DNA from: Luidia sarsii | Taxonomy: Eukaryota > Echinodermata > Asteroidea > Paxillosida > Luidiidae | Assembly (NCBI GenBank): GCA_949987565.1 | Contig: OX465103.1 | Location: 301,045-365,044 of the forward strand | Direction: 5' to 3' | Length of the DNA stretch: 64,000 nucleotides | Shown here: one piece after another, positions 46,101 through 56,275 of the stretch | How the letters are laid out: each line of letters opens with the position of its first letter | Numbering within the stretch: the first letter of the stretch is position 1 | Program-made: the position numbers and the translations under genes | The notes under the pieces: model-generated | Seen by the model: only the letters and a program-made list of their open reading frames with translations | Databases searched by the model: none | What the model was told of the DNA's origin: nothing

Positions 46101-49100
46101 CACTGTTCCAAACAATGCCCTGCATTGTTTAATGCAGCATTAATATTGTGGTGCTGGCTAATTTCTGACACACAGACTGCAGAAGTGAAGCTGCTTGTAG
46201 TCTCTCAAGGCCCTGTTGACATGTAGTGCCATTGTAGCTTTCCTGTGATGAAGTTGTGGGGATAGGATTATAGATGCTTGCACAGGGTAAAACCATCACA
46301 AGGTTTTCATTCACTAGTCTTCCCGTGACAGTATCCAACTGCTTGACATTGAAACCCCAATCACTTGCTTTGCTCTGTCCGGTCAATGTTAACCACTTCA
46401 CTTAGGGACTTTGGTGATGTTGCTACGTGCAGGGTCCTCTGAATCAGTGATTTTAACAGACTCTTATCAGCCTGATAGAGCATTATGTAGCAGGACAAAC
46501 ACCCGTTTTGTCATCAGTAGCGATGTGATTGGCAGATTAGTGGTAGTGATATAGTGGGATGGTTAGTATGGATGATACAGGGATAGTGTGCTGCAATGGA
46601 AGACAGTGTGCTTGCATGTTCAACAGTTACCAGGTGCATGTAATGGAGGCCAGTCTGTTGTCTAAGGATGTCCAATACATGGTAGCGCTACTCTCCACTG
46701 TAGAACACATAGGGGGACTGTTTTTCTGGACGGGTAATCCCATGACCAAAAAAAGCCACATAAGTCTGAATTGTGCCTGGCTTGGATTGCTTATACACAT
46801 AGTGTACTCAATGATTTTTTTTCCCAGATATGGAATGTTTCAGATTGGTTAGCGAGTTTTTAAAATGGCACATTACTCTTTCTCCTAGTTGTGTTCATGG
46901 ATACTGATTAGTGGTTCTTTGGCATGAATTGGTCGACTCTAGGAGGAAGAATGGGAAAATGTGTGAACAGAATTCAATCCTTATAAAGCTTGTGGTTTTA
47001 AGATGCACATCAAATATAAACTCTTCTCAAGTGTAAAAACAAGTTTTCTGTACAGGCATGAACTGCTACTTACTTTCACTGCTTGATCAACTTTATATTA
47101 TTTTTAGCTTGCATGCTTTATACTACTCACTAACTGGACACTATTGCGTGATGCACGAGATCAGCTTAGCTCCATCTTAATTTTAATTTGTTTTCATGGT
47201 AGTGTAATGCATAGATGTATGAGTGTGATGACTTTGGTTTGCTGTGTGCTGTGAGATTTTTCTTGTTGAATGAGTTAACAAGTCACAAGATATAAGACTA
47301 TTTGCAGTGACACAACCATGAATGTTATCTCTATGTCTTTCAAGAGTGATGATTACTGTGAGAGAAGTTGGCAAGCTGGCATGCTCTAGTCATCAGCACA
47401 GGGCATGAAGGCACTCATTATTTGGAATTCAGCAGTTTTCTGATGATAAGTAGAGCACGTACTATCCAAAACCTTTACTGGCTCTTAGAGCTGTAGTCCT
47501 TCGCAAAAGAGATAAAATTCTTGGTGTTGCTGCAAACAGCTGTGTGACTATATGTTGCCTGAAACATCCCCAGTGTGTGTGGGGCCATAGATCATGCATG
47601 ATCCAAAGTGTCGTGACTGCTGAAAACCAAAGTCTATAACCCAAGTATCAAGCTTCATCCTCGATGATACCACTTTTTTTCCCTTGGAGTGGTGGTGGTT
47701 TGTTGGTTTGTTTTTGATTTGTGTGTTTGTTTGTCTAGATGTTGGGGATTCCTGCAAGATGGGCCAGTGTAATGAGGGGACATGCGTGCAGGGCAAATGT
47801 GACTGCCCCGACAACCATTACGGGGATTTCTGCCACTTACGGGGTACGTGTCTATCGCTTGGATGAGGTTTGTTTCCACAAACGATGCCACAGCATTGCA
47901 AATGCCATTTTTTATGTCTTTTTTTTTCTGTATGCAATGTTGGTTTCGTTGAATACTGTACTGGCAATACCCCTTCCCCATCCAGTTCCAATCAGATGTA
48001 CATCTTGTCTGTTGGGTGGTGATTAATGGACAGCGCCCTCTATGTCAGTATTACAGTTGTCCCTTTGGAATATATAAAACAAATCATGTGAGGGGGTAAC
48101 CAGCTATCCTTTGTGCTTGAGGATGTCATTTTACAAAGAGGTCCCTTTCAACTTTGATCACTACGACAGGTAGATTTCTTGTAGCAATGAATGCAAATTG
48201 AAAAGTTTGACTGGTAGTGTGTGCTGTGTACTGTAGTGTTATTGGTAGTGCAGCGATGATAGTCACCAGTTCATATCCTTCCACCACCATTGTGACCTAG
48301 CCCTTCATGGTCATTGCCAAGAAATGATGCTCACCTTAACAGATTAAACACTAATGCACATTTGCTGTAATCACCGTCCATTTCATTTTACCATAACCAT
48401 AACTGTCATTTACACAAATAATATGGGTGTTCTTATTTGTTTCCATACTAACTTCACTGGACCCAGGTTGCACTGTTTGATGTAATGAGGATTGTGAATG
48501 GGAGTAGGAACATGGTTTGTTCAATATCACAAGGATAGTTGAGTGGGAGGTTGTTGAACTTGGTCTGAGCTGCTTAAAAAGAGGCAGAAAAAAGAAAGGA
48601 AAACATTTGATTATTAAATGCAAATACAGCAGGAGATGGAGTGCAAACTCTATGTTGCAGCGTACAAGCAAGACGCTTGTATAATGCAAACAAGATGCTT
48701 GAAATATCCGCCCAGTGCCTGTGCTTTGATGGTCACAATGAAAACACGCCTTTTCCCCTCAAATAAAAAGTGCATGCCATTTGCTCTCACCCAAAGATAT
48801 CTCAATCCTGGGTACCATTAGATTCTTTCATTCGATTATCTTGAGCAGGTCTTTATTTTATTTTTTTCAAAATTGTGAACACTACAACCTCTTCTGTTTT
48901 GCCTACTTGGTAAATCTTTTTAAAATTAAATTCATGTTCGGAGTTTTGGATGTGACCCAAACCAAAATGATCCAATTTCTCCTAAAATTTATACATGAAA
49001 ATGTTAAAATGATACCACATTTCCCTTCTCAATTTTTTTTTCTAATAAGAAATATTTCAGCCTTTGTGAAAGTTCATGCTGCAATCTAAACTTATTTTTT

Positions 49101-51678
49101 TTAGAGTTGGATTTTTTTTTTAGAGAACCCCAATTTAAAGTCCTCTTTACAATATACCGTCAATTGACCACACCACACAATCTCGTTTAAGGGGTAAGCA
49201 TAACCCTTGGGACATATTTGCCTTTACATTTTCTTTCAAAAGTAAAAATATAAAAACATCAATAAGTATCAATAATTTGAAGGTCCTGACATTTTGGATC
49301 CTAGCAGGACCTTTCTGAATGAAATGCAGTCTCGTAAAAACAAAAAGAAACCAAGTTCCCAGTTCTGCCTTGGAGACCATTATGTTAGGATTGGAATGTC
49401 AAGCCTCTTTGTGTGCGCAATGTGGGTCATTGCGTTCAGTTAGCAGTTGACATGATGCTTATGTGCGATTCTGGGCTGCTAGTATGATGTATGAAATTGT
49501 AGGGGGCTATTTGTTTTCATTCTACAAGGCCGGATTTGTGTTTAAATGGTTTTGATGCTAAATACCTCCTCTGATTCCATTCGCTAGTGCGTCTTATATA
49601 GACCTGTACATGGATCACTCATTCTGATCACTAAGCCAATCCATGGTTACCTGGGGATGACAAGGGTCATCAGGTCATTTCACTTTCCTCACTTTCCTTG
49701 ATTTTCCTGGGTCATGGTCAAGGGAGTAGCCTGGTTAAGCTCGTGCCTCTTTCCCGGCAGTCCAGACATCTGGGCGGGGGGAGGGGTGAGGGGGGGGGGT
49801 GGGGGAAGGGGGGAGAGGAACGTCTCTGTGCAGTGTATTCTAAACCACCCACAAGTATAAGGGGTGTATATATACAGTCCCAAAGTAGCTTGTAATAGTG
49901 AGAGGACCACTGCTATGTAAACCAGTACTGGTGTTGATCATTCCTGTCTCTCTTTACCCCAGACAACACCTCATAGTCAGGCAAACTTAGCCTCTGCTTA
50001 AACCAAGCATGTACTACTACTGTATCCCCCCTCACTGCCTTACAGCCAATAGCACCTCCACCACGGATTACACGGACCTGCAGCATACCAGCATCATGAT
50101 AGGTGCCTTTGTAGGCGCCGTATGCCTTCTGTCTATCTGCTGGCTGATTGCCATGGCTCGTAAACGCCAGACGGATGAGCCTGTAGGACGGATTGCCAGA
50201 ATAGTCAGCGTGCATAGCAGGGGTGAGTCCACAGACCTGGCTCTCTTTCCTATTCGCTAATGGGTGTGCTTGTGTGGGTGTGTAGCTAGGTGATGGTGGT
50301 GTAACTGGTCAATTCCACTGATTTGTTTCCTCCGTACGTTACAGCCCTGATTGACCTAGTTTTTACATGTACGTGGGGCATGTTAGAGGTTCATCGTATC
50401 AAGGGGCCAGATGGACGCCCATGAAGGACTTCTGATTAGACCAGGGAAGCTTATGGAATGCACCCACAGTTGCCGCCCTCTATTGTCCTGCTCAGGCCTA
50501 TTGTTCCAAACAGAATGGGAATAGGCAATACGGGGCAATTGAATAAAAGCAGCCATGCATGGTTGGGAGACCCTCTCCTCCACTCTTGCCTTAGACTTGG
50601 AGCTGGTCGCATGCAGGACTGTCTTCCTCAGCTCAGTAGCTCTTCAGCCAATCAACATACATGCTTCCATTTTCGTTGTGTCAAGAAATGCCAGTGAGAA
50701 ATGACTAGGTAGTGGTTGCCCCAATAAGGAAGGACGCGTGGTTTTTAGTTCATTTCATATTTATCATTCTTAAAATTTAGTGGGCCTGTCTTTTCTCAAT
50801 TTATCATTGAGGAACAAATGTTTTCTTCAATAGCCACCTAATCCTCGAAAAGATTCCTGTGAACATGATTTTAATACAGTTATATCATCCATTTAACTGC
50901 ATTGCTTCTTATGGAAGGATGTACTGTATTGGATAATTGGATAATTTTGTAAATACGAAGCAAATTCTGCAGAAGAGGAAGTGAGAAAGGGCATTTAATG
51001 GCCATGAAATCTTGGCTGGATTAGCTGCTAATGGGTCCCAGGGATTGTACTGTCAGTGTGGATGAAGACGGGTTTCACGTTTTGTAACGGGAGGGTGCAA
51101 GTGGCTTGTCTCGGCCTTGAGTTGTCAGCGTGTTTGTGAAAGCCTTCCCCGCCCTCATCCTGATGGCAGACAGCTTAGTCATCACAGCCTTGGTGGCAGG
51201 ACTATTAGTTTGTAAGACGGCTCTTATTGTCTGTGTGTCAATGTACTTGGCCTATGAGTCATTGGCCAGTCCTATCTAATAGGCTGCTAGGAACTGATTC
51301 CCTTCTTATCGCGTGTGTTGTGCTTCAGACGAACGAAGTATGAGGCCATCTGTGACAGGTGGTAACATCGATCTCCCACCCGACTACTCGGACTGTGTCT
51401 TCGACGACACGGACGGCTCTCCGCTCTCCAAGCGAGTTCGGCGACCGGCAGTCATCACCGAGGAGAACGAGGAGCCTGATGGGGAGGTGTTTGAGGCGGA
51501 TGGTGAGGAAGTAGAAGGTGGGGAGGTGCGGGAGATTGGGCCTCTGAGTCCGCCGCCCACCTACGAGTCGGTAGCACAGAGTGAAGACGATGGTATTGTC
51601 TTTGAGGTGCAACCTTTATCCGACGTAGCCACCTCAGAGAGAAGTCCCGTGGCCACTCGCACTGACACCATTGTCTGA
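37069..51678 (+). CDS. Single-pass receptor: CUB, CUB-like, LDLa, 3 EGF, TM, PPxY tail (11 exons, 623 aa)
   Basis: Exons: 37069-37156, 37774-38000, 38568-38769, 41080-41226, 42799-43005, 43736-43879, 44107-44211, 44725-44844, 47739-47843, 50046-50222 and 51329-51678. All introns are GT-AG and the frame stays open for 1872 bases, which is strong evidence. Order: signal peptide 1-28, CUB 31-158, cysteine-free CUB-like 174-290, LDLa 297-337, EGF 342-371, 378-411 and 419-445, TM about 465-486, and a cytoplasmic tail with PPxY at 524-527 and 583-586 ending TIV. The CUB-CUB-LDLa-TM order recalls NETO proteins, but NETO has no EGF repeats; PPxY tails occur in other LDLa membrane proteins such as LDLRAD3. 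I cannot name an orthologue. It is likely a cell-surface receptor or adaptor recruiting WW-domain ubiquitin ligases (inference). Confidence 0.88.
37774..38000 (+). CDS. Receptor gene exon 2: first two thirds of CUB domain 1
   Basis: Encodes residues 30-105. CUB hallmarks: C31, the GVFSSPSFPNSY phrase (44-55), C64-W-F-W, LTFDDFHL (79-86) and C96 in the DIC-SGELDYL phrase. N-glycosylation sequons occur at N32, N36 and N41. The acceptor is TTGATCCAG and the donor GCT|GTGAGT in phase 0, the only phase-0 junction in the gene. Confidence 0.88.
38073..38150 (+). mobile_element. tRNA-derived SINE-like head in intron 2 of the receptor gene
   Basis: ATAGTTCAGATGGTAAGAG (A box) is followed by AGGTCTCAAGTTCAAGTCCC (B box). 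The B-box side matches the tRNA-like sequence at 32191-32263, so the two belong to one family. Confidence 0.6.
38568..38769 (+). CDS. Receptor gene exon 3: end of CUB domain 1
   Basis: Residues 106-172. C116 would pair with C96 in the usual CUB pattern; C118 is an extra cysteine. The strand-forming LELRVQPERI and the closing GFRARYQYMQ match the GF-A-Y end of CUB domains. Donor TTGT|GTAAGC, phase 1. Confidence 0.85.
39315..39348. repeat. Perfect 15-bp inverted repeat beside the hAT-like element
   Basis: AAATAGTTTATGACT and AGTCATAAACTATTT flank a 4-base loop. It lies 7 bp outside the left target-site duplication. Confidence 0.85.
39363..40623. mobile_element. Non-autonomous hAT-like DNA transposon with 8-bp target duplication
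   Basis: The ends are inverted: TAAGGCTGTTGTCG at 39363 and CGACAACAGCCTTA ending at 40623. They are flanked by the direct repeat CTGCAGAA at 39355-39362 and 40624-40631. An 8-bp duplication and a terminus fitting YARNG are both hAT hallmarks. Subterminal TTGTCGACATGTCG-type motifs recur in both orientations, as in transposase-binding regions. The 1261-bp interior has no transposase-like ORF. It sits whole in intron 3 of the receptor gene. Confidence 0.85.
41080..41226 (+). CDS. Receptor gene exon 4: first half of a CUB-like domain
   Basis: Residues 173-221 after a Ser/Thr/Val linker. SIIIDGLYYIEAGPHTRIWL resembles the second and third strands of a CUB fold but has no cysteine. Acceptor TCCCCACAG, donor TTCA|GTGAGT. 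The exon is separated from exon 3 by a 2.3-kb intron containing a hAT-like element. Confidence 0.8.
41490..41640. mobile_element. Fold-back element, perfect-hairpin copy in intron 4
   Basis: 41490-41530 and 41534-41574 form 41-bp arms (AAATTTAGTGGGCCTGACG... and complement) around GAG, with one mismatch. The family tail (TTTTGGTAATTTTAGTCAGT, AAGCAGTTTGCAACA) follows on the right side only. Confidence 0.88.
41830..41910. mobile_element. Degenerate fold-back arm in intron 4
   Basis: CCACTAGAATCAAAACAACAGGCCCTCTGAATTTTGAG is a decayed right arm of the family. Confidence 0.5.
42370..42520. mobile_element. Degenerate fold-back copy in intron 4
   Basis: The outer part TGTTGCCAAATGCTTGC...AAATGCCAATCTC precedes a decayed arm with GGCCCAACATTGCCACGG, then AACTCCTGCCAGAATGTCAGGCCC on the right. 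Confidence 0.5.
42583..42725. mobile_element. Fold-back element, perfect-hairpin copy in intron 4
   Basis: GTTAGAGGGCCTGACGTCTC... faces its complement ending GAGACGTCAGGCCCTCTAAC at 42665, with arms of about 40 bp and a loop of 3 nt. The family tail ATTTTAGTCAGTGAGCAGTT follows. It ends about 75 bp before exon 5. Confidence 0.88.
42799..43005 (+). CDS. Receptor gene exon 5: second half of the CUB-like domain
   Basis: Residues 222-290. GTVEVRDGHTSADPLLYDGT followed by SSQSAVYIRWRG and ITIKLTMDFTAF fits the VRDG-PL...G, ssS-VYIRF and F-y pattern of CUB domains, again without cysteines. Donor CCAA|GTGAGT, phase 1. The sequence just after the donor stays open by chance into a minisatellite. Confidence 0.83.
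43100..43615. repeat. 10-bp minisatellite (TATACAAGTY)n in intron 5
   Basis: About 50 copies of TATACAAGTT/TATACAAGTC with occasional TATATAAGTC. Chance frames read YTSLYKFIQ and are not coding. Confidence 0.93.
43736..43879 (+). CDS. Receptor gene exon 6: LDL-receptor class A domain
   Basis: Residues 291-338 form one complete LDLa module. The six cysteines are at 297, 304, 309, 316, 322 and 337, and the calcium-binding DNCGDGSDE phrase ends at 328. Phase 1 on both sides, so the exon is a shuffling-competent module. Confidence 0.9.
44107..44211 (+). CDS. Receptor gene exon 7: EGF domain 1
   Basis: Residues 339-373. Cysteines at 342, 347, 353, 360, 362 and 371 with the classic PCLNGGTC core and G-(Y/F)-G-FC end. 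The Asp/Asn pattern of calcium-binding EGF is absent. Confidence 0.9.
44387..44550. mobile_element. Fold-back element copy in intron 7
   Basis: ACCTGACATTTCAATCCTAG...TCAAAAGCAGAATGTC and CTGCCTTTGAGAAAGGTCCG...AAACGTCAGG are both arms of one copy. The tail TTTTGGTAATTTTAGTCAGT, GAGCAGTTTGCAACATT follows. Confidence 0.75.
44725..44844 (+). CDS. Receptor gene exon 8: EGF domain 2
   Basis: Residues 374-413. Cysteines at 378, 383, 389, 400, 402 and 411; PCLNGGTCQ core with a longer third loop (QPYSNGPGFVC). Acceptor TTGGTTATCAG, donor GAGA|GTAAGT. Confidence 0.9.
44872..45700. repeat. (CCTT)n and (CCCTCCTT)n array in intron 8
   Basis: The first 130 bp are nearly perfect CCTT. The rest is the derived octamer CCCTCCTT with several longer duplicated blocks. 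All three plus frames are open (Ser/Leu/Pro/Phe), which is an artefact. Confidence 0.95.
45701..47738. other. Remainder of intron 8
   Basis: No extra EGF-type exon was found. Weak tRNA-like phrase GGTGTCCGATTCAAAGCCC at about 45880-45900. Otherwise featureless. Confidence 0.45.
47739..47843 (+). CDS. Receptor gene exon 9: EGF domain 3
   Basis: Residues 414-448. Short EGF with cysteines at 419, 424, 429, 434, 436 and 445 (NEGTCVQGKCDCP, HYGDFC). Donor CGGG|GTACGT. It lies 2.9 kb after exon 8, beyond a large pyrimidine array. Confidence 0.88.
47844..50045. other. Intron 9 of the receptor gene
   Basis: It contains a decayed fold-back arm (49270-49330: GTCCTGACATTTTGGATCC, TAGCAGGACCTTTCT) and a guanine-rich run (49771-49818). 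No further exon was recognised. Confidence 0.5.
49771..49818 (+). repeat. Guanine-rich run with G-quadruplex potential
   Basis: GGGCGGGGGGAGGGGTGAGG followed by a run of ten or more G, then GGGGGAAGGGGGG. At least four G-tracts sit within 50 bases on the transcribed-sense strand, about 230 bp before exon 10. Confidence 0.75.
50046..50222 (+). CDS. Receptor gene exon 10: stalk and transmembrane segment
   Basis: Residues 449-507. A short Ser/Thr stalk with sequon N450 precedes the hydrophobic segment about 465-486 (IMIGAFVGAVCLLSICWLIA). It is followed by the stop-transfer ARKRQ and a juxtamembrane basic stretch RIARIVSVHSR. Phase 1 at both ends. Acceptor TGCCTTACAG, donor AGGG|GTGAGT. Confidence 0.88.
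50223..51328 (+). other. Intron 10 of the receptor gene
   Basis: It contains only a short trace of the fold-back outer arm at 50774-50795 (AAAATTTAGTGGGCCTG). No other feature seen. Confidence 0.5.
51329..51678 (+). CDS. Receptor gene exon 11: cytoplasmic tail with two PPxY motifs and a PDZ-type end
   Basis: Residues 508-623. PPDY at 524-527, basic KRVRRP at 542-547, a long Glu/Asp/Gly-rich stretch (551-577), PPTY at 583-586 in SPPPTYESV, then DTIV and TGA at 51676-51678. PPxY binds WW domains; a T-x-V C-terminus is a class I PDZ ligand. The exon is GC-richer than the introns around it, as expected of coding sequence. Confidence 0.9.
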
Positions 51679-53517
51679 CCCAACCCAGTCCCTATAGTCC
51701 CTCCCTTAAGTCTAGCTTCCAGGTCTATGCCATATTTTCCTGTAAGTACTTTTTTTGCCTTGAAAGAGACTGGCAGAAACCTTTTACGTAAGACAGAAAC
51801 CATGTATTATAGCTATTTTTTCATGTGTAATGTAACTTTTTGTCAAGCAAGGTGGATGGGAATGGGTGTGAGGATCATCGTATTTGTACATAAAGTTTGT
51901 AACGGAAAGAAATTTATAATTAAACGGACGAATTTGAGCCCCAATGGTGTGCTTTTGTTCCTAAAAGTCTGCCAAGCACAACAAAGAGCTGAATTTTATA
52001 GAAGACTTCCACTTGAGAGACCAGCCTGCTGAGTTTATAAAAACACTTCTTTTGTAACTTAATCAGTTCCTTGTTAAGTCCATATCTGGAAGTCGAAAAC
52101 TCCTTCCTAATTCTCACTTGTTTTCCTTTTCGGCAAAACATATTCGAGGATTTAATCATAATTATTAGACCATTCTTTGAATCTTTTGTGTACTTCCCGA
52201 ATCATGTTGCTTCACTACATGTAGCCTATGTAAAAGGCAATGATTATTTTATTTACAGTCCCTATTGAGAGCTCTTGTTAGCCTGAATTGTTCACGCGTG
52301 CGTGCTTATTTCTTGTTCTTTAGTTGTAAATTGTTTTGTCACTTTTGTGAACTTGTTATAATTCTTAATTCAGTGCGAATTAGCTTCTGATGCACATACT
52401 TATCTTGCACCTGCGTTGTTTGAAAATATTTTCTTTGTCGAGATTTAATGTTGTGGTGAAGTACGATTTGAATCAGTGAACGGTGAGTACTCCGTAAGCT
52501 GATTGAGGGAGTTATAAATACTCTGCTGTAAACAGGATATTCAGTAATTGCTTTTGGTAACACATTCTGAACTGCTGTGATTACAGATAGGAGGGAGATT
52601 ATGTAATGTCACTGATGTACTTGACTTCTGCCAACAGATGACAGCATTGCCCAATCCTTAAATGGAGCAAACTACACATGTACAAACAACCCGTAGATTG
52701 ACACTGCCGTCTATAGGTTCTGCATGTTTGTGGCAAACCCAGGAATCTTCTAGTTTAGAGCTGGGTCTAGATCTTTGCCAATTTGGATATGTCCTGGAAT
52801 ATACTGAAATTCAATTTAATCAAACTTTGGCTGGTGGACCATTTAAAATGAGGACACAGTTGAACAGCCCGCATACATTACTCTCCACATCTCATTCGCA
52901 CCACAGAGGCTGTGTATCGCATTACCTTCCCCACATTCATTGCTTCTATGAGCTAATCTGTGTCCAGAAAAGTCACTACCCGGCAGAACAGATGTTTTTA
53001 CAAAGCATTTTTCCCTGCCAAGTTCTTATTCTTTCTGTAGTATAATTTGCAGGAACCTGTACCATATCCTGAAATTGTCTGTCGATGACTGATGAAATTG
53101 CCAGTGTAATTGACAGGTATATTACCTGATAGTGGTGTAGGTAAGCTCCTTACATATACCACTGACTGTAAATAACATTTTGTACATGTGTAAGTTGTGT
53201 TTTGCTACTATGTACATGTACTACCCGAGAAAATGGGGCTGTAATTGGCGGGTTTTTAATATTCTTCTACTAAAGTGGAGGAGACTGCGGAGATTCGGTA
53301 AACTGGTGCTTGAGTGCGAATGATTATTATTATTATGTAATATCATTAGAGATAGTTCATTCAGGCTGTTCATTCTTGAATATGCATGAATATATGAATA
53401 TATAATGAACATATGGATATGCTAATAATATGTGAATGGCCATGAGAGTAATTCATGAACATGAACATGCAAATATGTGACCACCGAACATTAATTTTTC
53501 ACGAATATATGAATAAA
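51679..53517 (+). other. Probable 3' UTR and flank of the receptor gene
   Basis: Follows the TGA at 51676. Candidate polyadenylation signals are ATTAAA at 51919-51924 and AATAAA at 53512-53517. Which is used cannot be told. No exon is recognised. Confidence 0.4.
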
Positions 53518-53590
53518 TCATAAACATATGAAAACTAAAAATGTGATGAATGAAATTATGAATGTCATGAATATGCATGTCACATGATTA
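53380..53590. repeat. AT-rich degenerate (ATATGAAT)-type sequence
   Basis: ATGAATAT, ATATGAAC and CATGAACATG phrases recur irregularly over about 200 bp. Confidence 0.55.
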
Positions 53591-55279
53591 TTTCATTCCT
53601 GACGATATTACGGTGAACCTCTGTGGAATTATACCTTCACTGCAATTTATTTTCTAGTTGTTGTTTTAAATATACATACATTGCCTTCATAATCAGAGCC
53701 TCTTCCAGTGTTGACCTTACCTTTTCCAAAATCTGGTTTTTAATGAAAAAACCTTTGAAATTGAAGTTCGGCTCAGCGTTTACGATGTGCCTTTGATGAT
53801 TCTTGTCCGTTTGCCTGGAAAGTTCATTGACTTATGCTGACTGTCTCCTGAAAGCATCTCAGAAATTGCCGCCTTGCTTTACCTATATGGAGGCTGAATG
53901 GACATGTTTGAAATGGCAATTGATGTTGAATGGATTCAACAGGAACCAAGGAGAGGATGATCAGGATATCAACGAATTCAAAGTGGAAAGAAAGTTGGAA
54001 GGACTCCTCTGCATCGTTCCATGAATATACAGTAATTAAGAATGTGGGGAATGTTCGGGAGTCATAATACTCTAATGGCTTCCTTGTCCTGGTGCCCATA
54101 CGTGCATTTTGTGCATGTCATACTTAATTAATACATGTATCTTAATTACATAAGTCATAGATAATTGGTTGGCAAATGGATGGAGTGTAGTGTATGGGAG
54201 GCATTGGTAGTCTTAGTCCAAGGCGTACCTTTGTTGCCCTGACCACGCCCCTCCAATAACGAAGGACTAAGGTTCCGGGTCATTAACTACAGTTCGTCAA
54301 TGCAAAATGAGCTCAACCGCGGCCTCATTGAATGCCATGACATACCCTCTCACCTCAGCCCACCCATAGCTGGCGTATGGAGTCCTTATCGCCCGTCAGT
54401 CAAGTGTGGGACCAAACAGTACACAGACCATACTCGTGTTATGAATATGCACGAGTTTTTCTTCCAGTGAACAGCGACATTAAAAGTGGTTTCCCATTAC
54501 ACTTGTTCTTGTTCAGCCATTTCTGTGTGTCACTCTTAACCCAAGGCATGCACGTGAATGTATGGATAAGCCATATCCAGGTTAGCGGCAGTGGCTTTGT
54601 CCGTTGCTATGGAGTGCAGCATCCCTCGCCTGCACTGCTGGCTGTATGCTACATGGGTTGCCCTTAGCAACAGATCAAGCTGTAGCTGTAAATGTAGACA
54701 GCCTGAATGTTGTGCAGATTCACGTTGAAAGGTGCTCTTTTTATTCAATCAGCAAATAAATCTATCCATAAAACAAGCACGTGTTGTATCAATGAACACA
54801 TTCCGGTATTTGGGCTATGTGTTTGTTAATTTTTCGATGTTTATATTTGTGTAAAAAAGGAAATAAAAATAAATAGATACGAAGTTCACAATTTAGCGGA
54901 AGTTGTGTTTGAATGTCTTTCATTTCACATGATATTGTTGAGGTATGAGTGATTTTGTTTACAGATAGGGCATGGGCACATATACGTTGAGTAGTTTGGC
55001 TTAGCATACCAAACTCAAAATAGCAACACCCGTACCTTGTGCATGTGGAGATGCATGGAACTGCAAGTGCAGTTACATACACCATGCAGTATTGTTAAGA
55101 CAGTGGAGGAACGGTGCATTTGACATAATGATAGTCACTCCAAACCAAACGGATTGTGAGAAAAGCTTGAGCATATTCCTTACACCAATGTGGACTGATG
55201 TGTAATATGGTTCATGCATGGGGCCATGTGGAATTTAGCGTCACTCTTAACTGACTGACTTGCCTTAACGACTGTAAGT
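53591..55279. other. Intergenic stretch without a recognised gene
   Basis: Short ORFs only. AATAAA occurs at 54754 and again near 54860, but no transcript can be tied to them. Confidence 0.45.
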
Positions 55280-55284
55280 GAAAT

Positions 55285-55640
55285 TGAAGAGGGTCATGTC
55301 GTAGCATTTAATGAGGCCGAGGATAAGCTCAACTTGGATAGGCCAGCTGTGGGTGGACTGGAGGAGGGGGCATGCCATATCATTGAATGAGGCCGAGGTT
55401 GAGCTCAACTTGGATAGGCCAGCTGTGGGTGGACTGGAGGAGGGGGCATGCCATAGCATTGAATGAGGCCGAGGTTGAGTTCAACTTGGATAGGCCAGCT
55501 GTGGGTGGACTGGAGGAGGGGGCATGCCATAGCATTGAATGAGGCCGAGGTTGAGCTCAACTTGGATAGGCCAGCTGTGGGTGGACTGGAGGAGGGGGCA
55601 TGCCATAGCATTGAATGAGGCCGAGGTTGAGCTCAACTTG
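55285..55640. repeat. 76-bp tandem repeat, about 4.6 copies
   Basis: The phrase CTGTGGGTGGACTGGAGGAG starts at 55347, 55423, 55499 and 55575, an exact 76-bp period. Copies 2-4 are almost identical. The period is not a multiple of three, so the minus-strand ORFs here shift frame between copies and are not a gene. Confidence 0.93.
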
Positions 55641-56169
55641 CAGCGAACGGACTATATAGGCTTGACTTGTCTTACTTTACCACTCAAAATGACCACACTC
55701 AATGTGATTTTTTTATAACGAATATTTTGAGTTGTGCGACTGACTCCATAGAGTGATATCTTTACGCCCAGGTGTGCAGTTTTGTTGTGACATGTCATGA
55801 CATCTGGTTGTTTTCTAGACCCCTTCTACCAATGCTTGCTTCAGAAAGAGGAAACTCAGATATATGAGAAAAGAGTACTGCTTTTCTCGTCTTAGAGAGG
55901 AGTAAGAAAAGCCACGAAAACATCTCGGATTCCATTTTGCCATCCGAGACATTGACTAGCTGTGCGCGAGACATGAGGCTATTCGAGATGGTTTGTGTAT
56001 AAGAGTGACTAAGAATACTGGGACAACCGATAGGACTCCAGAGCCAATGTGCCAATGTAGGAAGCTCATATTGCCAAGGAGCCATCAGTACATAGGAACA
56101 TGATAAGCCAGCGCTCTGCTGGGTATTATGAGACAACATTCAAAACTCGCCAATAAAGTCGTACACGTA

Positions 56170-56275
56170 TTTCGTGAACAGCTTACTGACTATGATCAAA
56201 ATGCAAATCTTGTAAATCCTAGTAGGACCTTTTCTCAAAGGATGGATACGTCAGGCCCTCTAAACCGATTTCTGT
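56170..56275. mobile_element. Degenerate fold-back copy
   Basis: CAGCTTACTGACT...AAAATGCAAATCTTG (outer part), AATCCTAGTAGGACC (arm) and ATACGTCAGGCCCTCTAA (opposite arm). Confidence 0.6.

Noticed and set aside
55265..55611. Minus-strand ORFs of 64 and 68 codons with repeated peptides
   Set aside because: They lie in the 76-bp tandem repeat, whose period is not divisible by three, so each copy is read in a different frame.
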